Positions 9,218 through 16,887 of a DNA stretch of 64,000 nt are shown here, piece after piece. Positions within the stretch are counted from its first letter, which is position 1. Each line of letters starts with the position of its first letter. The stretch comes from Marinobacterium_D sp050908845 (GTDB lineage Bacteria; Pseudomonadota; Gammaproteobacteria; Pseudomonadales; Balneatricaceae), in the NCBI RefSeq assembly GCF_050908845.1, contig NZ_CP194171.1:558001-622000 (forward strand), read 5' to 3'. Below the pieces are notes generated by a model. It did not search any database and had not been told where the DNA came from. It worked only from the letters and a program-made list of their open reading frames with translations. The translations under genes and the position numbers were made by a program.

Positions 9218-9793
9218 ATGCCGGACAACCCGCTGCTGGCCCCCATTGCCAGACTGTTGCACGCCCACCCGGAGGGCTTGAGCGAATACGCGCTGATGAA
9301 ACAGCTCGAGTTCGAAGGCCTGTCTCTGGACAAGGAGGCGGACGTCAGTGCCGAGCTGCTGCTGTTTCGCAAGCATTTCCTGATCATGAATGCCCTTTAC
9401 CGCCTGCGTCCGGTGTTGGCGGAAGAGGGTTTTGAGCTGAGTATTTCGGCGCTGCATATCCAGTTGCATCCGCGGGTCGCCACGCCGTCATCGGGGGCAA
9501 CCGGTTTGCTGGCGGATGATCAGCCCCTGCGTGACTATTATCTGGACTGGCAGGAATTCGAGAATAGCAGCAGCGACTACGTGCGCCGACTGCTTGATGG
9601 CTTTTGGCAGCGCTACATGAACGATGACCGGCGCAGCGACGCCTTATCCACCCTGGCACTTGAGTCCGACGCCAGTGACGCGCAGATTCGTATTGCCTAC
9701 CGGCGTATGGCTGCGCGCCATCACCCGGACCGGGGCGGTGATGCCGATCAATTCCGGCGTGTGCGTGAAGCCTACGAGTTGTTGATGCTGTGA
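9218..9793 (+). CDS. DnaJ-related protein with C-terminal J domain
   Basis: This 191-residue protein has an N-terminal DnaJ-related region (about 1-90, starting NPLLAPIARLLHAHPEGLSEYALMK) and a C-terminal J domain (about 142-191) with the HPD triad at residues 169-171 (ARHHPDRGGDADQF). The J domain at the C-terminal end rather than the N-terminus marks this subfamily. HPD stimulates the ATPase of an Hsp70 partner; the client is unknown. A GAGGGGAG ribosome-binding site precedes the ATG. The gene follows the HD-GYP gene closely and could be cotranscribed. Confidence 0.85.
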   Translation: MPDNPLLAPIARLLHAHPEGLSEYALMKQLEFEGLSLDKEADVSAELLLFRKHFLIMNALYRLRPVLAEEGFELSISALHIQLHPRVATPSSGATGLLADDQPLRDYYLDWQEFENSSSDYVRRLLDGFWQRYMNDDRRSDALSTLALESDASDAQIRIAYRRMAARHHPDRGGDADQFRRVREAYELLML

Positions 9794-9847
9794 AACACCA
9801 CCCGATGGCAACATCCCCCCGGGATAAGTGACAAGGTACCCTAAGCC

Positions 9848-11296
9848 ATGCTCAGGCTGTTTCGACCGATCTTTTTTGTCTGCGGGATCCTCGCCCTGAT
9901 CATGACAGGGCTGCTGCTGGTGCCGATGCTGTACGGCTACGTTGTCCAGGATCCGGAATACAGGGCATTTCTGATTGCGGCCGGTTTGTCGCTGCCGGGC
10001 GGTGCGCTGATGATCGGCCTGGGTCGTCAGCGGCGCTTTAATCTCAACTCACGCCAGCTCTATCTGCTGACCAGCATGAGCTGGCTGCTGCTTTCGTTCA
10101 TCGGTGCGCTGCCGTTGATGCTGACCGATCACCCCCTCAGCCTGTCCGATGCGGTGTTTGAAGCGGTGTCCGGTATTACCACCACAGGCTCTACCGTGGT
10201 GTCCGGCATCGGTGACCTGCCGCCCTCAATCCTGCTGTGGCGCTCGCTGCTGCAGTGGGTTGGCGGTTTGGGGGTTATCGGCATGGCGGTGACGATACTG
10301 CCGTTTCTGCGGGTCGGTGGTATGCGCCTGTTCCAGACCGAATCATCCGACTGGTCGGAAAAATCCCTGCCACGTTTCCACGAGATGGCGCAGCGGCTGC
10401 TGTTTATCTATCTGATGATCACGCTGGTCTGCGGACTCTGTTACTGGGTCGCCGGTATGGGGCCGTTCGATGCCGTGAACCACGCCATGACAACGGTCTC
10501 CACCGGAGGCTACGCCACCGATGATGCCTCCATGGGGCGTTTCAGCGACAGCATCCTGTGGATCTCGGTGGTATTTATGATGATCGGCGGCATGCCGTTT
10601 ATGCTCTATATCCGCCTACTTTCCCAGCGGCGATGGTCGGTACTCTCGGATCAGCAGGCGAAGGGGTTTATCGGCATAGTACTGTTCCTGATCGCGGTAC
10701 TGACGTTTGAGCAGGTGGTGTTTGATGGTGAGCCGCTGATGGATACGCTGACCCATGCGGCCTTCAATATCGTGTCGATCATTACCACGACGGGCTATGC
10801 CTCCACCGACTATACCCTCTGGGGTGAGTTCAGCATCGGCCTGTTCTTTATCGCCACCTTTATCGGTGGCTGCTCCGGCTCCACCAGCGGCGGGATGAAG
10901 GTGTTCCGCTTCCAGCTCTCCTACCAGTTTCTGGCGGACCAGATGCACAAGCTGGTGCACCCGCGCAGCGTTACGGCGATCCGGTTCAATGGCAAACCGA
11001 TTCCGGACGATATTATCGCCTCGGCGGTGGCGTTCTCCTTCCTGTTCTTTATCGTGCTGGCGGCAACAACGCTGATCCTGACGGCGCTGGACGTGGAGTT
11101 TATCACCGCCTTCACCGGCGCTATCACCGCGCTGACCAACGTGGGGCCAGGCCTTGGCGACACCATCGGTCCGGCGGGCAACTTTTATACCCTGCCGGAC
11201 ACGGCGAAGTGGGTGCTCAGCCTGGCGATGATTCTGGGTCGTCTTGAGCTGCTGACGGTGATGGTGCTGCTGTCCCCAGTATTCTGGCGTGGCTAA
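9848..11296 (+). CDS. trkH: TrkH-family potassium uptake protein
   Basis: This 482-residue inner-membrane protein is the K+-translocating subunit of a Trk system. The four pore-loop selectivity segments are visible: ITTTGSTV, TVSTGGYAT, TTTGYAST and LTNVGPGLGD, each with the conserved glycine. The basic cytoplasmic loop RQRRFNLNSRQLYLLTSMSW and GGCSGSTSGGMKVFR also match the family. The length equals that of E. coli TrkH (483). The NAD-binding regulator TrkA is not adjacent. The MscS channel gene just downstream suggests a local osmotic-adaptation cluster; this is inference from neighbourhood. Confidence 0.93.
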   Translation: MLRLFRPIFFVCGILALIMTGLLLVPMLYGYVVQDPEYRAFLIAAGLSLPGGALMIGLGRQRRFNLNSRQLYLLTSMSWLLLSFIGALPLMLTDHPLSLSDAVFEAVSGITTTGSTVVSGIGDLPPSILLWRSLLQWVGGLGVIGMAVTILPFLRVGGMRLFQTESSDWSEKSLPRFHEMAQRLLFIYLMITLVCGLCYWVAGMGPFDAVNHAMTTVSTGGYATDDASMGRFSDSILWISVVFMMIGGMPFMLYIRLLSQRRWSVLSDQQAKGFIGIVLFLIAVLTFEQVVFDGEPLMDTLTHAAFNIVSIITTTGYASTDYTLWGEFSIGLFFIATFIGGCSGSTSGGMKVFRFQLSYQFLADQMHKLVHPRSVTAIRFNGKPIPDDIIASAVAFSFLFFIVLAATTLILTALDVEFITAFTGAITALTNVGPGLGDTIGPAGNFYTLPDTAKWVLSLAMILGRLELLTVMVLLSPVFWRG

Positions 11297-11375
11297 CCGG
11301 AAACCGCTGCCCGGGCCTCAAACGGAATAGAAGTTGCTTCGATCCCCTGCATGATCGGAAATCAAGGGGATGGGA

Positions 11376-12461
11376 ATGGAAAACCTCGATGAACTGAGTG
11401 GCCTGCTGCTGCCGGACTGGGTAATTGCGACGGGTCTGCCGCTGCTGTCGATGCTGCTGATGTGGATGGTTTCTCAGCTGCTACTGAGGCACCTGGGGCG
11501 GATCGCCGGGCGCACCTCCTTCTTCTTTGACAGCCTGATGGTCTCTGCCCTGCGGCTGCCGCTTGGCGTACTGATACTGGCGCTGAACCTGATTTTCATG
11601 GAGCGCCTGCTGCGCTACTACGAGATGGCTCCCGAGATGCTGGGGCCTGCCATCGATAACGGCGCGCGTATCCTGCTGATTCTGGCCCTGGTGATCCTGT
11701 TCGACGGTATCGCCAAAGGGTGCATTGATCATTATTCGCGCACCCTGCCGGTGCTGCGCAACAGCCGTGGCATCACCATGATCCTGACCCGGGCGCTGGT
11801 GCTCGGTATCGGCGTACTGATTTTGCTGGGCACCCTGGGTATCTCGATCACACCGCTGATCGCCTCCCTCGGTATCACCTCCCTGGCTGTGGCGCTGGCG
11901 CTGCAACCGACGCTGGAGAACTTCTTTTCCGGCGTGCAGATCCTGATCGATAAACCGATCCAGGTGGGGGATTACATCGAGCTTGAATCCGGCGAACAGG
12001 GCTTTGTGGAAAAGATCGGCTGGCGCTCCACCTGGATCAAGATGCTGCCCAACAACACCGTGATCATGCCGAACAGCCGCATCTCAGCGTCCAAGCTGAT
12101 CAACTACGACTATCCACAGAAAGAGCTCTCGGTGCTGGTCGAGGTGGGCGTTCACTACGATTCCGATCTCGAACATGTGGAGCAGGTGACCACCGAGGTG
12201 GCCAGGCAGGTACTGCACGACAGCGAGTACGGCGTGTCCGAGTTCGGTACGTTCATGGTCTATCACTCCTTCGACAGCTCCAGCATCAACTTCACGGTAA
12301 TCCTGCGCGGGCACCAGTTCACCGACAGCTTTCAACTCAAGCATCTTTTCATCAAGGCGCTGCATGCCCGCTACCGGGAGGAGGGGATCTGCATTCCCTA
12401 TCCGATCCGCGCGCTTAACACCGCCCAGGAAGGGGCTGTGTTTGGCGCTGTGGATAGCTGA
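11376..12461 (+). CDS. Small-conductance mechanosensitive channel (MscS family)
   Basis: This 361-residue protein has four or five hydrophobic segments, the pore-lining helix 3 region (ITPLIASLGITSLAVALALQPTLENFFSG), and the MscS beta domain (DKPIQVGDYIELESGEQGFVEKIGWRSTWIKMLPNNTVIMPNSRI). It would release solutes on hypo-osmotic shock. There are more N-terminal helices than in E. coli MscS. Two in-frame ATGs lie at 11370 and 11376; AAGGGG at 11364-11369 touches the first and is 6 bases from the second, so I chose 11376. It follows trkH with about 80 bases between. Confidence 0.9.
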   Translation: MENLDELSGLLLPDWVIATGLPLLSMLLMWMVSQLLLRHLGRIAGRTSFFFDSLMVSALRLPLGVLILALNLIFMERLLRYYEMAPEMLGPAIDNGARILLILALVILFDGIAKGCIDHYSRTLPVLRNSRGITMILTRALVLGIGVLILLGTLGISITPLIASLGITSLAVALALQPTLENFFSGVQILIDKPIQVGDYIELESGEQGFVEKIGWRSTWIKMLPNNTVIMPNSRISASKLINYDYPQKELSVLVEVGVHYDSDLEHVEQVTTEVARQVLHDSEYGVSEFGTFMVYHSFDSSSINFTVILRGHQFTDSFQLKHLFIKALHARYREEGICIPYPIRALNTAQEGAVFGAVDS

Positions 12462-12472
12462 GGCTCTTGCGA

Positions 12473-12488
12473 CCAGTCCTCTGACTGG
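12473..12488. terminator. Short hairpin after the MscS gene
   Basis: CCAGTC, a CTCT loop, and GACTGG form a compact 6-bp stem 11 bases after the MscS stop codon. No T run follows, so termination there is uncertain. Confidence 0.25.
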
Positions 12489-12530
12489 GGGCGGGATTTG
12501 TTTCAGATTTACGACCGCATAAGACTGATT

Positions 12531-12548
12531 GCGACAACTTGATGTCGC
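12531..12548. promoter_or_regulatory. 18-bp palindrome upstream of the first TRAP operon
   Basis: GCGACA-N6-TGTCGC is a perfect inverted repeat about 105 bases before the dctP start. Its size and position suit a dimeric regulator. I did not find the same sequence upstream of the second TRAP operon, so it is not obviously a shared operator. Confidence 0.3.
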
Positions 12549-12653
12549 GAGCAGTCGGTCGCCGTCCCCGGCCGCTTCCTATGATGGATCGACCGTCCCT
12601 GGAGCTGCAGTGTGTAGCCCGGACTTTGTTGATTGGCTAGGAGCGACAAGAGT

Positions 12654-13682
12654 ATGAATTTTCGCAAGACAATGATTTCAAGCGCTGTCGTTATGGCAGG
12701 TGCATTCATGGCAGGCAGCGTCCTGGCTGATGATGTCCGTGTGCTCAAGTTTCACAGCGGTCTGGCACAGTCCCGTCCTGAAGCCGCACATATCGAAAAG
12801 TTCGCCGAGCGGGTGAAGGAAAAGAGTGGTGGCAGCCTGCAGGTTGATGTCTACCACGCCGGTTCCCTGGGCCTGAAAGAGGCCGACATGCTGCGCATCC
12901 TCAAGGGCGGCATGGTCGACATGGCGCTGATGTACGGTGAGTACTACAAGCGTGATGCACCGGCACTGGCGTCTGTTTATGCCCAGGGTGCGATCACCGA
13001 ATCTTCCCAGCACCTGGATCTGCTGCCGACCCTGCGCAGCATCTACAAAGATGCCTATGCCAACTGGGATATCCACACCATCGGTGGCGTGGTTGCCCCG
13101 GTATTCGACGTGGGTCTGCACTGCAAGGAGCCGGTCAATACCCTGGAAGACCTGAAAGACAAGAAGGTCCGCGTCTGGTCCGGCCACCTGGTCGATACCT
13201 TCAAGAAACTGGATATCTCCGCACAGGTGATCGGCCAGAATGATATGTACCTGGCCCTGCAGACCGGTGTTGTGGATTGTGCTTACTACCTGTCCACCGT
13301 GGCCAAGACCGTGTCGCTGCAGGAAGTGACCGATTACGAAGCCTATCTGCACCCCTGGGCTGCTTCACCCTGGATGTTCGGTGTCAGCGACAAGACCTGG
13401 GATTCTCTGACCGAAGAGCAGCAGGCCGCGCTGGCTGAAGCCGGTGAAGAGACCTGGGCTGAAACCCGTGAACTGGCAGTCGATCCGGCCCGCGAGGAAG
13501 CTGCTCGCGAAGAGCGCAAGGAACTGGGTATCACCGTACTGGATCCGTTCAGTGAAGAGGACGTGAACACCTTCGTCGACGCCGCCATGGCAGCCTGGAA
13601 AGAGATGGCTGAAGGCGCCGGTGAAGAGGGCGTTGGCTATTACGAAACCGTTTCCACGCTGGCTCGCGAGCAGCAGAAGTAA
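12654..13682 (+). CDS. dctP: TRAP transporter substrate-binding protein (DctP family), system 1
   Basis: This 342-residue periplasmic solute receptor has a Sec signal peptide ending at about residue 24 (GSVLA before DDVRVLKF). The DctP fold signatures follow: an early FHSGLAQSRPEAAHIEKFAERVKEKSGGSLQVDVYHAGSLG and, later, a LEDLKDKKVRVWSG segment where the ligand-contacting arginine normally lies. It delivers a carboxylate-type substrate to the membrane subunits encoded downstream. The ATG at 12654 was chosen because CTAGGAGC sits about 11 bases before it; a TTG at 12633 lies inside the ribosome-binding region. The substrate is unknown. Confidence 0.92.
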   Translation: MNFRKTMISSAVVMAGAFMAGSVLADDVRVLKFHSGLAQSRPEAAHIEKFAERVKEKSGGSLQVDVYHAGSLGLKEADMLRILKGGMVDMALMYGEYYKRDAPALASVYAQGAITESSQHLDLLPTLRSIYKDAYANWDIHTIGGVVAPVFDVGLHCKEPVNTLEDLKDKKVRVWSGHLVDTFKKLDISAQVIGQNDMYLALQTGVVDCAYYLSTVAKTVSLQEVTDYEAYLHPWAASPWMFGVSDKTWDSLTEEQQAALAEAGEETWAETRELAVDPAREEAAREERKELGITVLDPFSEEDVNTFVDAAMAAWKEMAEGAGEEGVGYYETVSTLAREQQK

Positions 13683-13687
13683 CCATC

Positions 13688-13707
13688 GACGGCGCTTTTG
13701 CCGTCGG
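13688..13707 (+). promoter_or_regulatory. Intercistronic hairpin between dctP and dctQ
   Basis: CGACGGC, loop GCTTTT, GCCGTCG form a perfect 7-bp stem 5 bases after the dctP stop and just before the AGGAGG site of dctQ. Such a structure can protect the abundant binding-protein mRNA from 3' decay or reduce read-through into the permease genes. The role is inferred. Confidence 0.5.
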
Positions 13708-13722
13708 CAACATTAGGAGGGG

Positions 13723-14235
13723 ATGATGGCCTTGCTGCTATCCAAAACCTTGGATCGGGTCGCGCATGCACTGTTCTTCATTGGTGTCTGCGCCGGTATT
13801 CTTATGGCGTTGATGATTTTGAGCAGTGCGTTGCTGCGGTACCTGGCCGGGGCACCCCTCTCATTTTCGGATGAACTGGCAGGGTTGCTCTTTGTAACCC
13901 TGGCGTTCACCACGTTTCCTGAGGTCATGCTCAGGTCCGAGCATATCAAGCTGTCGGTACTGACCGACCGCTTCGGCCCGGTTCTGCAGCGTGTCTGCCG
14001 GTTTGCCGCCGGTATCATCTTTATCACCTTCTCGGTGGTATTTATCTACGAGTCCTGGAACTTTGCCGACTTTTCCCGGCAGATTAACTCACGTACGGAT
14101 GTCAGCGGCCTGCTGCTCTGGCCCTGGATGGCGCTGATGCCGGCTTCCCTTGCGCTGTGCCTGCTGATTGAGCTGCGTGTTTTATTCCGCGGCCTGCGCG
14201 GAGACTGGGTCGGACTGATGGGAGTTGAGCAATGA
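13723..14235 (+). CDS. dctQ: TRAP transporter small permease (DctQ family), system 1
   Basis: This 170-residue membrane protein has four hydrophobic helices (starting near residues 15, 48, 90 and 130), the standard layout of DctQ. LRYLAGAPLSFSDELAGLLFVTLAF and the RSEHIKLSVLTDRF loop are typical. It forms the small membrane subunit that pairs with DctM. Two adjacent in-frame ATGs exist (13723 and 13726); AGGAGG at 13715-13720 favours the second slightly. The stop overlaps the DctM start (ATGA), so the two permease subunits are translationally coupled. Confidence 0.9.
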   Translation: MMALLLSKTLDRVAHALFFIGVCAGILMALMILSSALLRYLAGAPLSFSDELAGLLFVTLAFTTFPEVMLRSEHIKLSVLTDRFGPVLQRVCRFAAGIIFITFSVVFIYESWNFADFSRQINSRTDVSGLLLWPWMALMPASLALCLLIELRVLFRGLRGDWVGLMGVEQ

Positions 14236-15524
14236 GCTGGCTGATTCTGAGCGGTTCGCTCATCGTATTACTGGGTACCGGAGCGCTGCTGGGTGCCGCC
14301 CTGGGCCTGACCGGATTTATCCTGCTGCACTTTCAGGCCAATGGCGCTACCGCGCTGGCGATCAATTCCGCCTGGAACCTGCTGACCGAGTTCACCCTGA
14401 GTGCGGTGCCGCTGTTCATCATGCTCGGTGATATCCTGCTGGCCAGCGGCGTCTCTACCCGCGTCTATAACGGTCTGACGCCGCTGTTCCGCTGCATGCC
14501 GGGTCAGCTGCTGCATACCAATATCGCCGTGTGCACGCTGTTTGGCGCTGTCAGCGGATCTAGCACCTCTACCGCTGCCGCGATCGGCTCGGTGAGTTAT
14601 CCGGAGCTGAAGAAGCGCGGCTATGATCCGGCTGCCGTTGTTGGCTCTCTGGCCGCCGGCGGTACCCTGGGTCTGTTGATTCCGCCGAGTCTGTCGCTGC
14701 TGATCTACGGTGCGACCCAGGATGTCTCCATCGGTCGTCTGTTCCTGGCGGGGCTTCTGCCGGGCCTGATGATCTCGGCCGGCTTCCTGCTGTGGATCTA
14801 CCTGCGCTCCCGTTTTGGTTCGTCGCATATCGCCCCCGAACATGGCGAAGGCTTCAGCTGGCGCGATACCGGCGCCGGGTTGCTGCAGATCTGGCCGCTG
14901 CCGATTCTGATCTTCTTCGTGCTCGGTACCATCTACATGGGGATCGCCACGCCAACCGAAGCGGCAGCCATGGGTGTGGGCGTATCTATCCTGATCGGTT
15001 TCCTCTGGGGCGACCTGACCTGGCGTGAGCTGTGGAACGCGTTCAAGCGCTCCTCGATCATGTTCAGCTGTATCGCGATGATCCTGGTGGGTACGGTGAT
15101 CCTGGCGCAGGCGGTGAGCCTGCTGGGCCTGCCGCGCGGTGCCGTGGATATGATCGCTGAGCTGGGCCTGGGACGCTATGGCGTGCTGCTGATGGTGGTG
15201 CTGGTCTACCTGGTGCTGGGCTGCTTCTTCGACGGTATCTCACTGCTGTTGATGACCCTGCCGATCACCTTCCCGATGGTGGTCAGCCTTGGCTTCGACC
15301 CGGTCTGGTTCGGTATCGTCGTCACGCTGCTGATGGAGGTCGGTATGATCACACCGCCGGTGGGATTGAACCTCTTTGTGCTCAGTTCGATCACCAAGGG
15401 TGAGGTGGGAGTGCCCAGTGCAGCCTATGCCGCCATGCCTTATTGGGTGATCCTGCTGGCCGCAGTCGGGCTGTTGACGTTATTCCCGCAGATTGCGCTC
15501 CTGCTGCCCGATCTGTTCTCCTGA
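14232..15524 (+). CDS. dctM: TRAP transporter large permease (DctM family), system 1
   Basis: This 430-residue protein is the ion-coupled translocator of the TRAP complex, with about twelve hydrophobic helices. Family signatures are AVSGSSTSTAAAIGSVSYPELKKRGYDPA and the matching second half MEVGMITPPVGLNLFVLSSI. The length is normal for DctM. Sodium-driven uptake is the family norm. It is the last gene of the dctPQM operon and is followed 12 bases later by a strong terminator. Confidence 0.93.
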   Translation: MSWLILSGSLIVLLGTGALLGAALGLTGFILLHFQANGATALAINSAWNLLTEFTLSAVPLFIMLGDILLASGVSTRVYNGLTPLFRCMPGQLLHTNIAVCTLFGAVSGSSTSTAAAIGSVSYPELKKRGYDPAAVVGSLAAGGTLGLLIPPSLSLLIYGATQDVSIGRLFLAGLLPGLMISAGFLLWIYLRSRFGSSHIAPEHGEGFSWRDTGAGLLQIWPLPILIFFVLGTIYMGIATPTEAAAMGVGVSILIGFLWGDLTWRELWNAFKRSSIMFSCIAMILVGTVILAQAVSLLGLPRGAVDMIAELGLGRYGVLLMVVLVYLVLGCFFDGISLLLMTLPITFPMVVSLGFDPVWFGIVVTLLMEVGMITPPVGLNLFVLSSITKGEVGVPSAAYAAMPYWVILLAAVGLLTLFPQIALLLPDLFS

Positions 15525-15532
15525 GTCTGCAG

Positions 15533-15572
15533 ACAAAACACCCCGGTCGAGCAATCTTCCGGGGTTTTTTGT
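15533..15572. terminator. Intrinsic terminator, probably bidirectional
   Basis: CCCCGG (15541-15546) pairs with CCGGGG (15559-15564) and is followed by six T residues. The upstream flank ACAAAACA gives a T-rich tail on the minus strand too. It separates convergent dctM (plus) and the AraC regulator (minus). Confidence 0.85.
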
Positions 15573-15600
15573 GTTTGGGGAGGGGCGTTTCTATGACAGA

Positions 15601-16647
15601 TTATTCGCGTCCGCGACGTACATCGGTGGGCGGGTGGCCAAACAGGCGGCGGTAACTGCGACTGAAGTGGGTTGAACTGACAAAACCGCAGGCGACGGAT
15701 ACGTCGGTGATGCTCAGGTTCGACTGCAGTAACAGTTGCCGGGCCTGGGTCAGCCGGCACTCCAGATAGTAACGTGCCGGTGATGAGCCCACATGGCGAT
15801 TGAACAGACGCTCGATCTGGCGCCGGGAGATGCCGACCAGTTTGGCAATCTCGTTCACCGGCAGGGGCTCATCGATATTTTTTTCCATCAGCAGGATAGA
15901 GTCTTTCAGCGCCTGGGGAGCCTGGGGATCAGACAGCATCAGCGAACTGGAGCACTCTCCGTCGCCGCTGGTTCTGTCCCTGCCGATCACCTCTTCGATG
16001 GACTGTGCGCAGGCACCGCCATGCTGGTCGCTGATCAGGTCCAGCATCATATCGAGAACACTGTTGGGACCTGCGCAGGTATAACGACCTGGCCCGGCAC
16101 TGTAAGACGCGTAAGAGAGCTCCTGCTCGGGAAAGCATTCACGCATCAGCGCGCGGTTATCCTGGTGAATCGCGATCGGCAGATCATCCACGGTGCCGGC
16201 GGCCGTCAGATAATAACTGCCATTCCAGATGCCGCAGAGGGTTACCCCGCGCTGAGCGGCCTCGTGAAGCTTGGCGGTCAGTCTGGGCAGCGGCTTGAGT
16301 TCGTTGCGATAGCCGCCGCAAATCACCAGAATCGAGTTCGCATCCAGCTCAAGATCATCCAGCGTACCCTCGGTCGGAATTTCGATACCCAGGTCCGATA
16401 AGGCCTTGGGGCGATCGATGCTGCATGTCTGCATCTGGTACAGCTTGCGTGAGTAGATCAGGTTGGCCGTTACACAGGCATCCAGCGCCACAGAAAATGT
16501 CGACATGGAAAAATGGTCCAGCAGCAGAAACACCACCTTCCGCGCTGGCTGCTCAAGCCGCGGTGAGGGTTTCTGCTGCAGGAATGCGCGGTTAACGTTT
16601 TGAAAATGGGGTGAGAAAGCAGGGCCGGTGGGTAGTATGTTTTTCAT
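15601..16647 (-). CDS. GlxA-family AraC-type regulator (DJ-1/PfpI-like domain plus AraC HTH)
   Basis: This 348-residue regulator has an N-terminal class-I glutamine amidotransferase-like (DJ-1/PfpI) domain (about 37-210; GGYRNEL and GVTLCGIWNGSYYLTAAG) and a C-terminal AraC double helix-turn-helix (about 245-345; VNEIAKLVGISRRQIERLFNRHVGSSPARYYLECRLTQAR and CGFVSSTHFSRSYRRLFG). Relatives such as GbdR, CdhR and ArgR sense betaine, carnitine or arginine and activate their catabolic genes. Here it sits between two TRAP operons and runs in the same direction as the second, so control of one or both transporters is likely. The ligand is not deducible. Confidence 0.9.
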   Translation of the reverse strand: MKNILPTGPAFSPHFQNVNRAFLQQKPSPRLEQPARKVVFLLLDHFSMSTFSVALDACVTANLIYSRKLYQMQTCSIDRPKALSDLGIEIPTEGTLDDLELDANSILVICGGYRNELKPLPRLTAKLHEAAQRGVTLCGIWNGSYYLTAAGTVDDLPIAIHQDNRALMRECFPEQELSYASYSAGPGRYTCAGPNSVLDMMLDLISDQHGGACAQSIEEVIGRDRTSGDGECSSSLMLSDPQAPQALKDSILLMEKNIDEPLPVNEIAKLVGISRRQIERLFNRHVGSSPARYYLECRLTQARQLLLQSNLSITDVSVACGFVSSTHFSRSYRRLFGHPPTDVRRGRE

Positions 16648-16694
16648 AGGCTACAAGGCTGATTCCAGCGATTAGGGCATCCGGAGGCTGTTTG

Positions 16695-16710
16695 TAGTGA
16701 CGAAGCACTA
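16695..16710. promoter_or_regulatory. 16-bp inverted repeat upstream of the GlxA-type regulator
   Basis: TAGTG-ACGAAG-CACTA lies 48-63 bases before the regulator's start codon, in the promoter zone. It could be an autoregulatory site. Function inferred from position. Confidence 0.3.
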
Positions 16711-16830
16711 TTCATGCCACGGGTATCGGAGGAATCGGGATGCGTTTTTATATTAGTTGTAGGTAAAGTGCATCTTGATTCAATGCTTAATCTCAGAGCC
16801 TATACCAGCATCGGTTCTGACCGGAAGGGT

Positions 16831-16853
16831 GTGCGCACTGTTTTAGTGCGCAC
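16831..16853. promoter_or_regulatory. Paired GTGCGCAC palindromes, 9-bp hairpin after the second dctM
   Basis: GTGCGCACT, loop GTTTT, AGTGCGCAC form a perfect 9-bp stem. Each arm also contains the self-complementary 8-mer GTGCGCAC, so the site is both a hairpin and two copies of a short palindrome whose centres are 15 bp apart. It lies 35 bases after the second dctM stop and about 185 bases before the regulator start. Terminator or operator; there is no T run after it. Confidence 0.45.
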
Positions 16854-16887
16854 TATGCATGGTTTTGGGTAGCTGGACGGCTGACTA

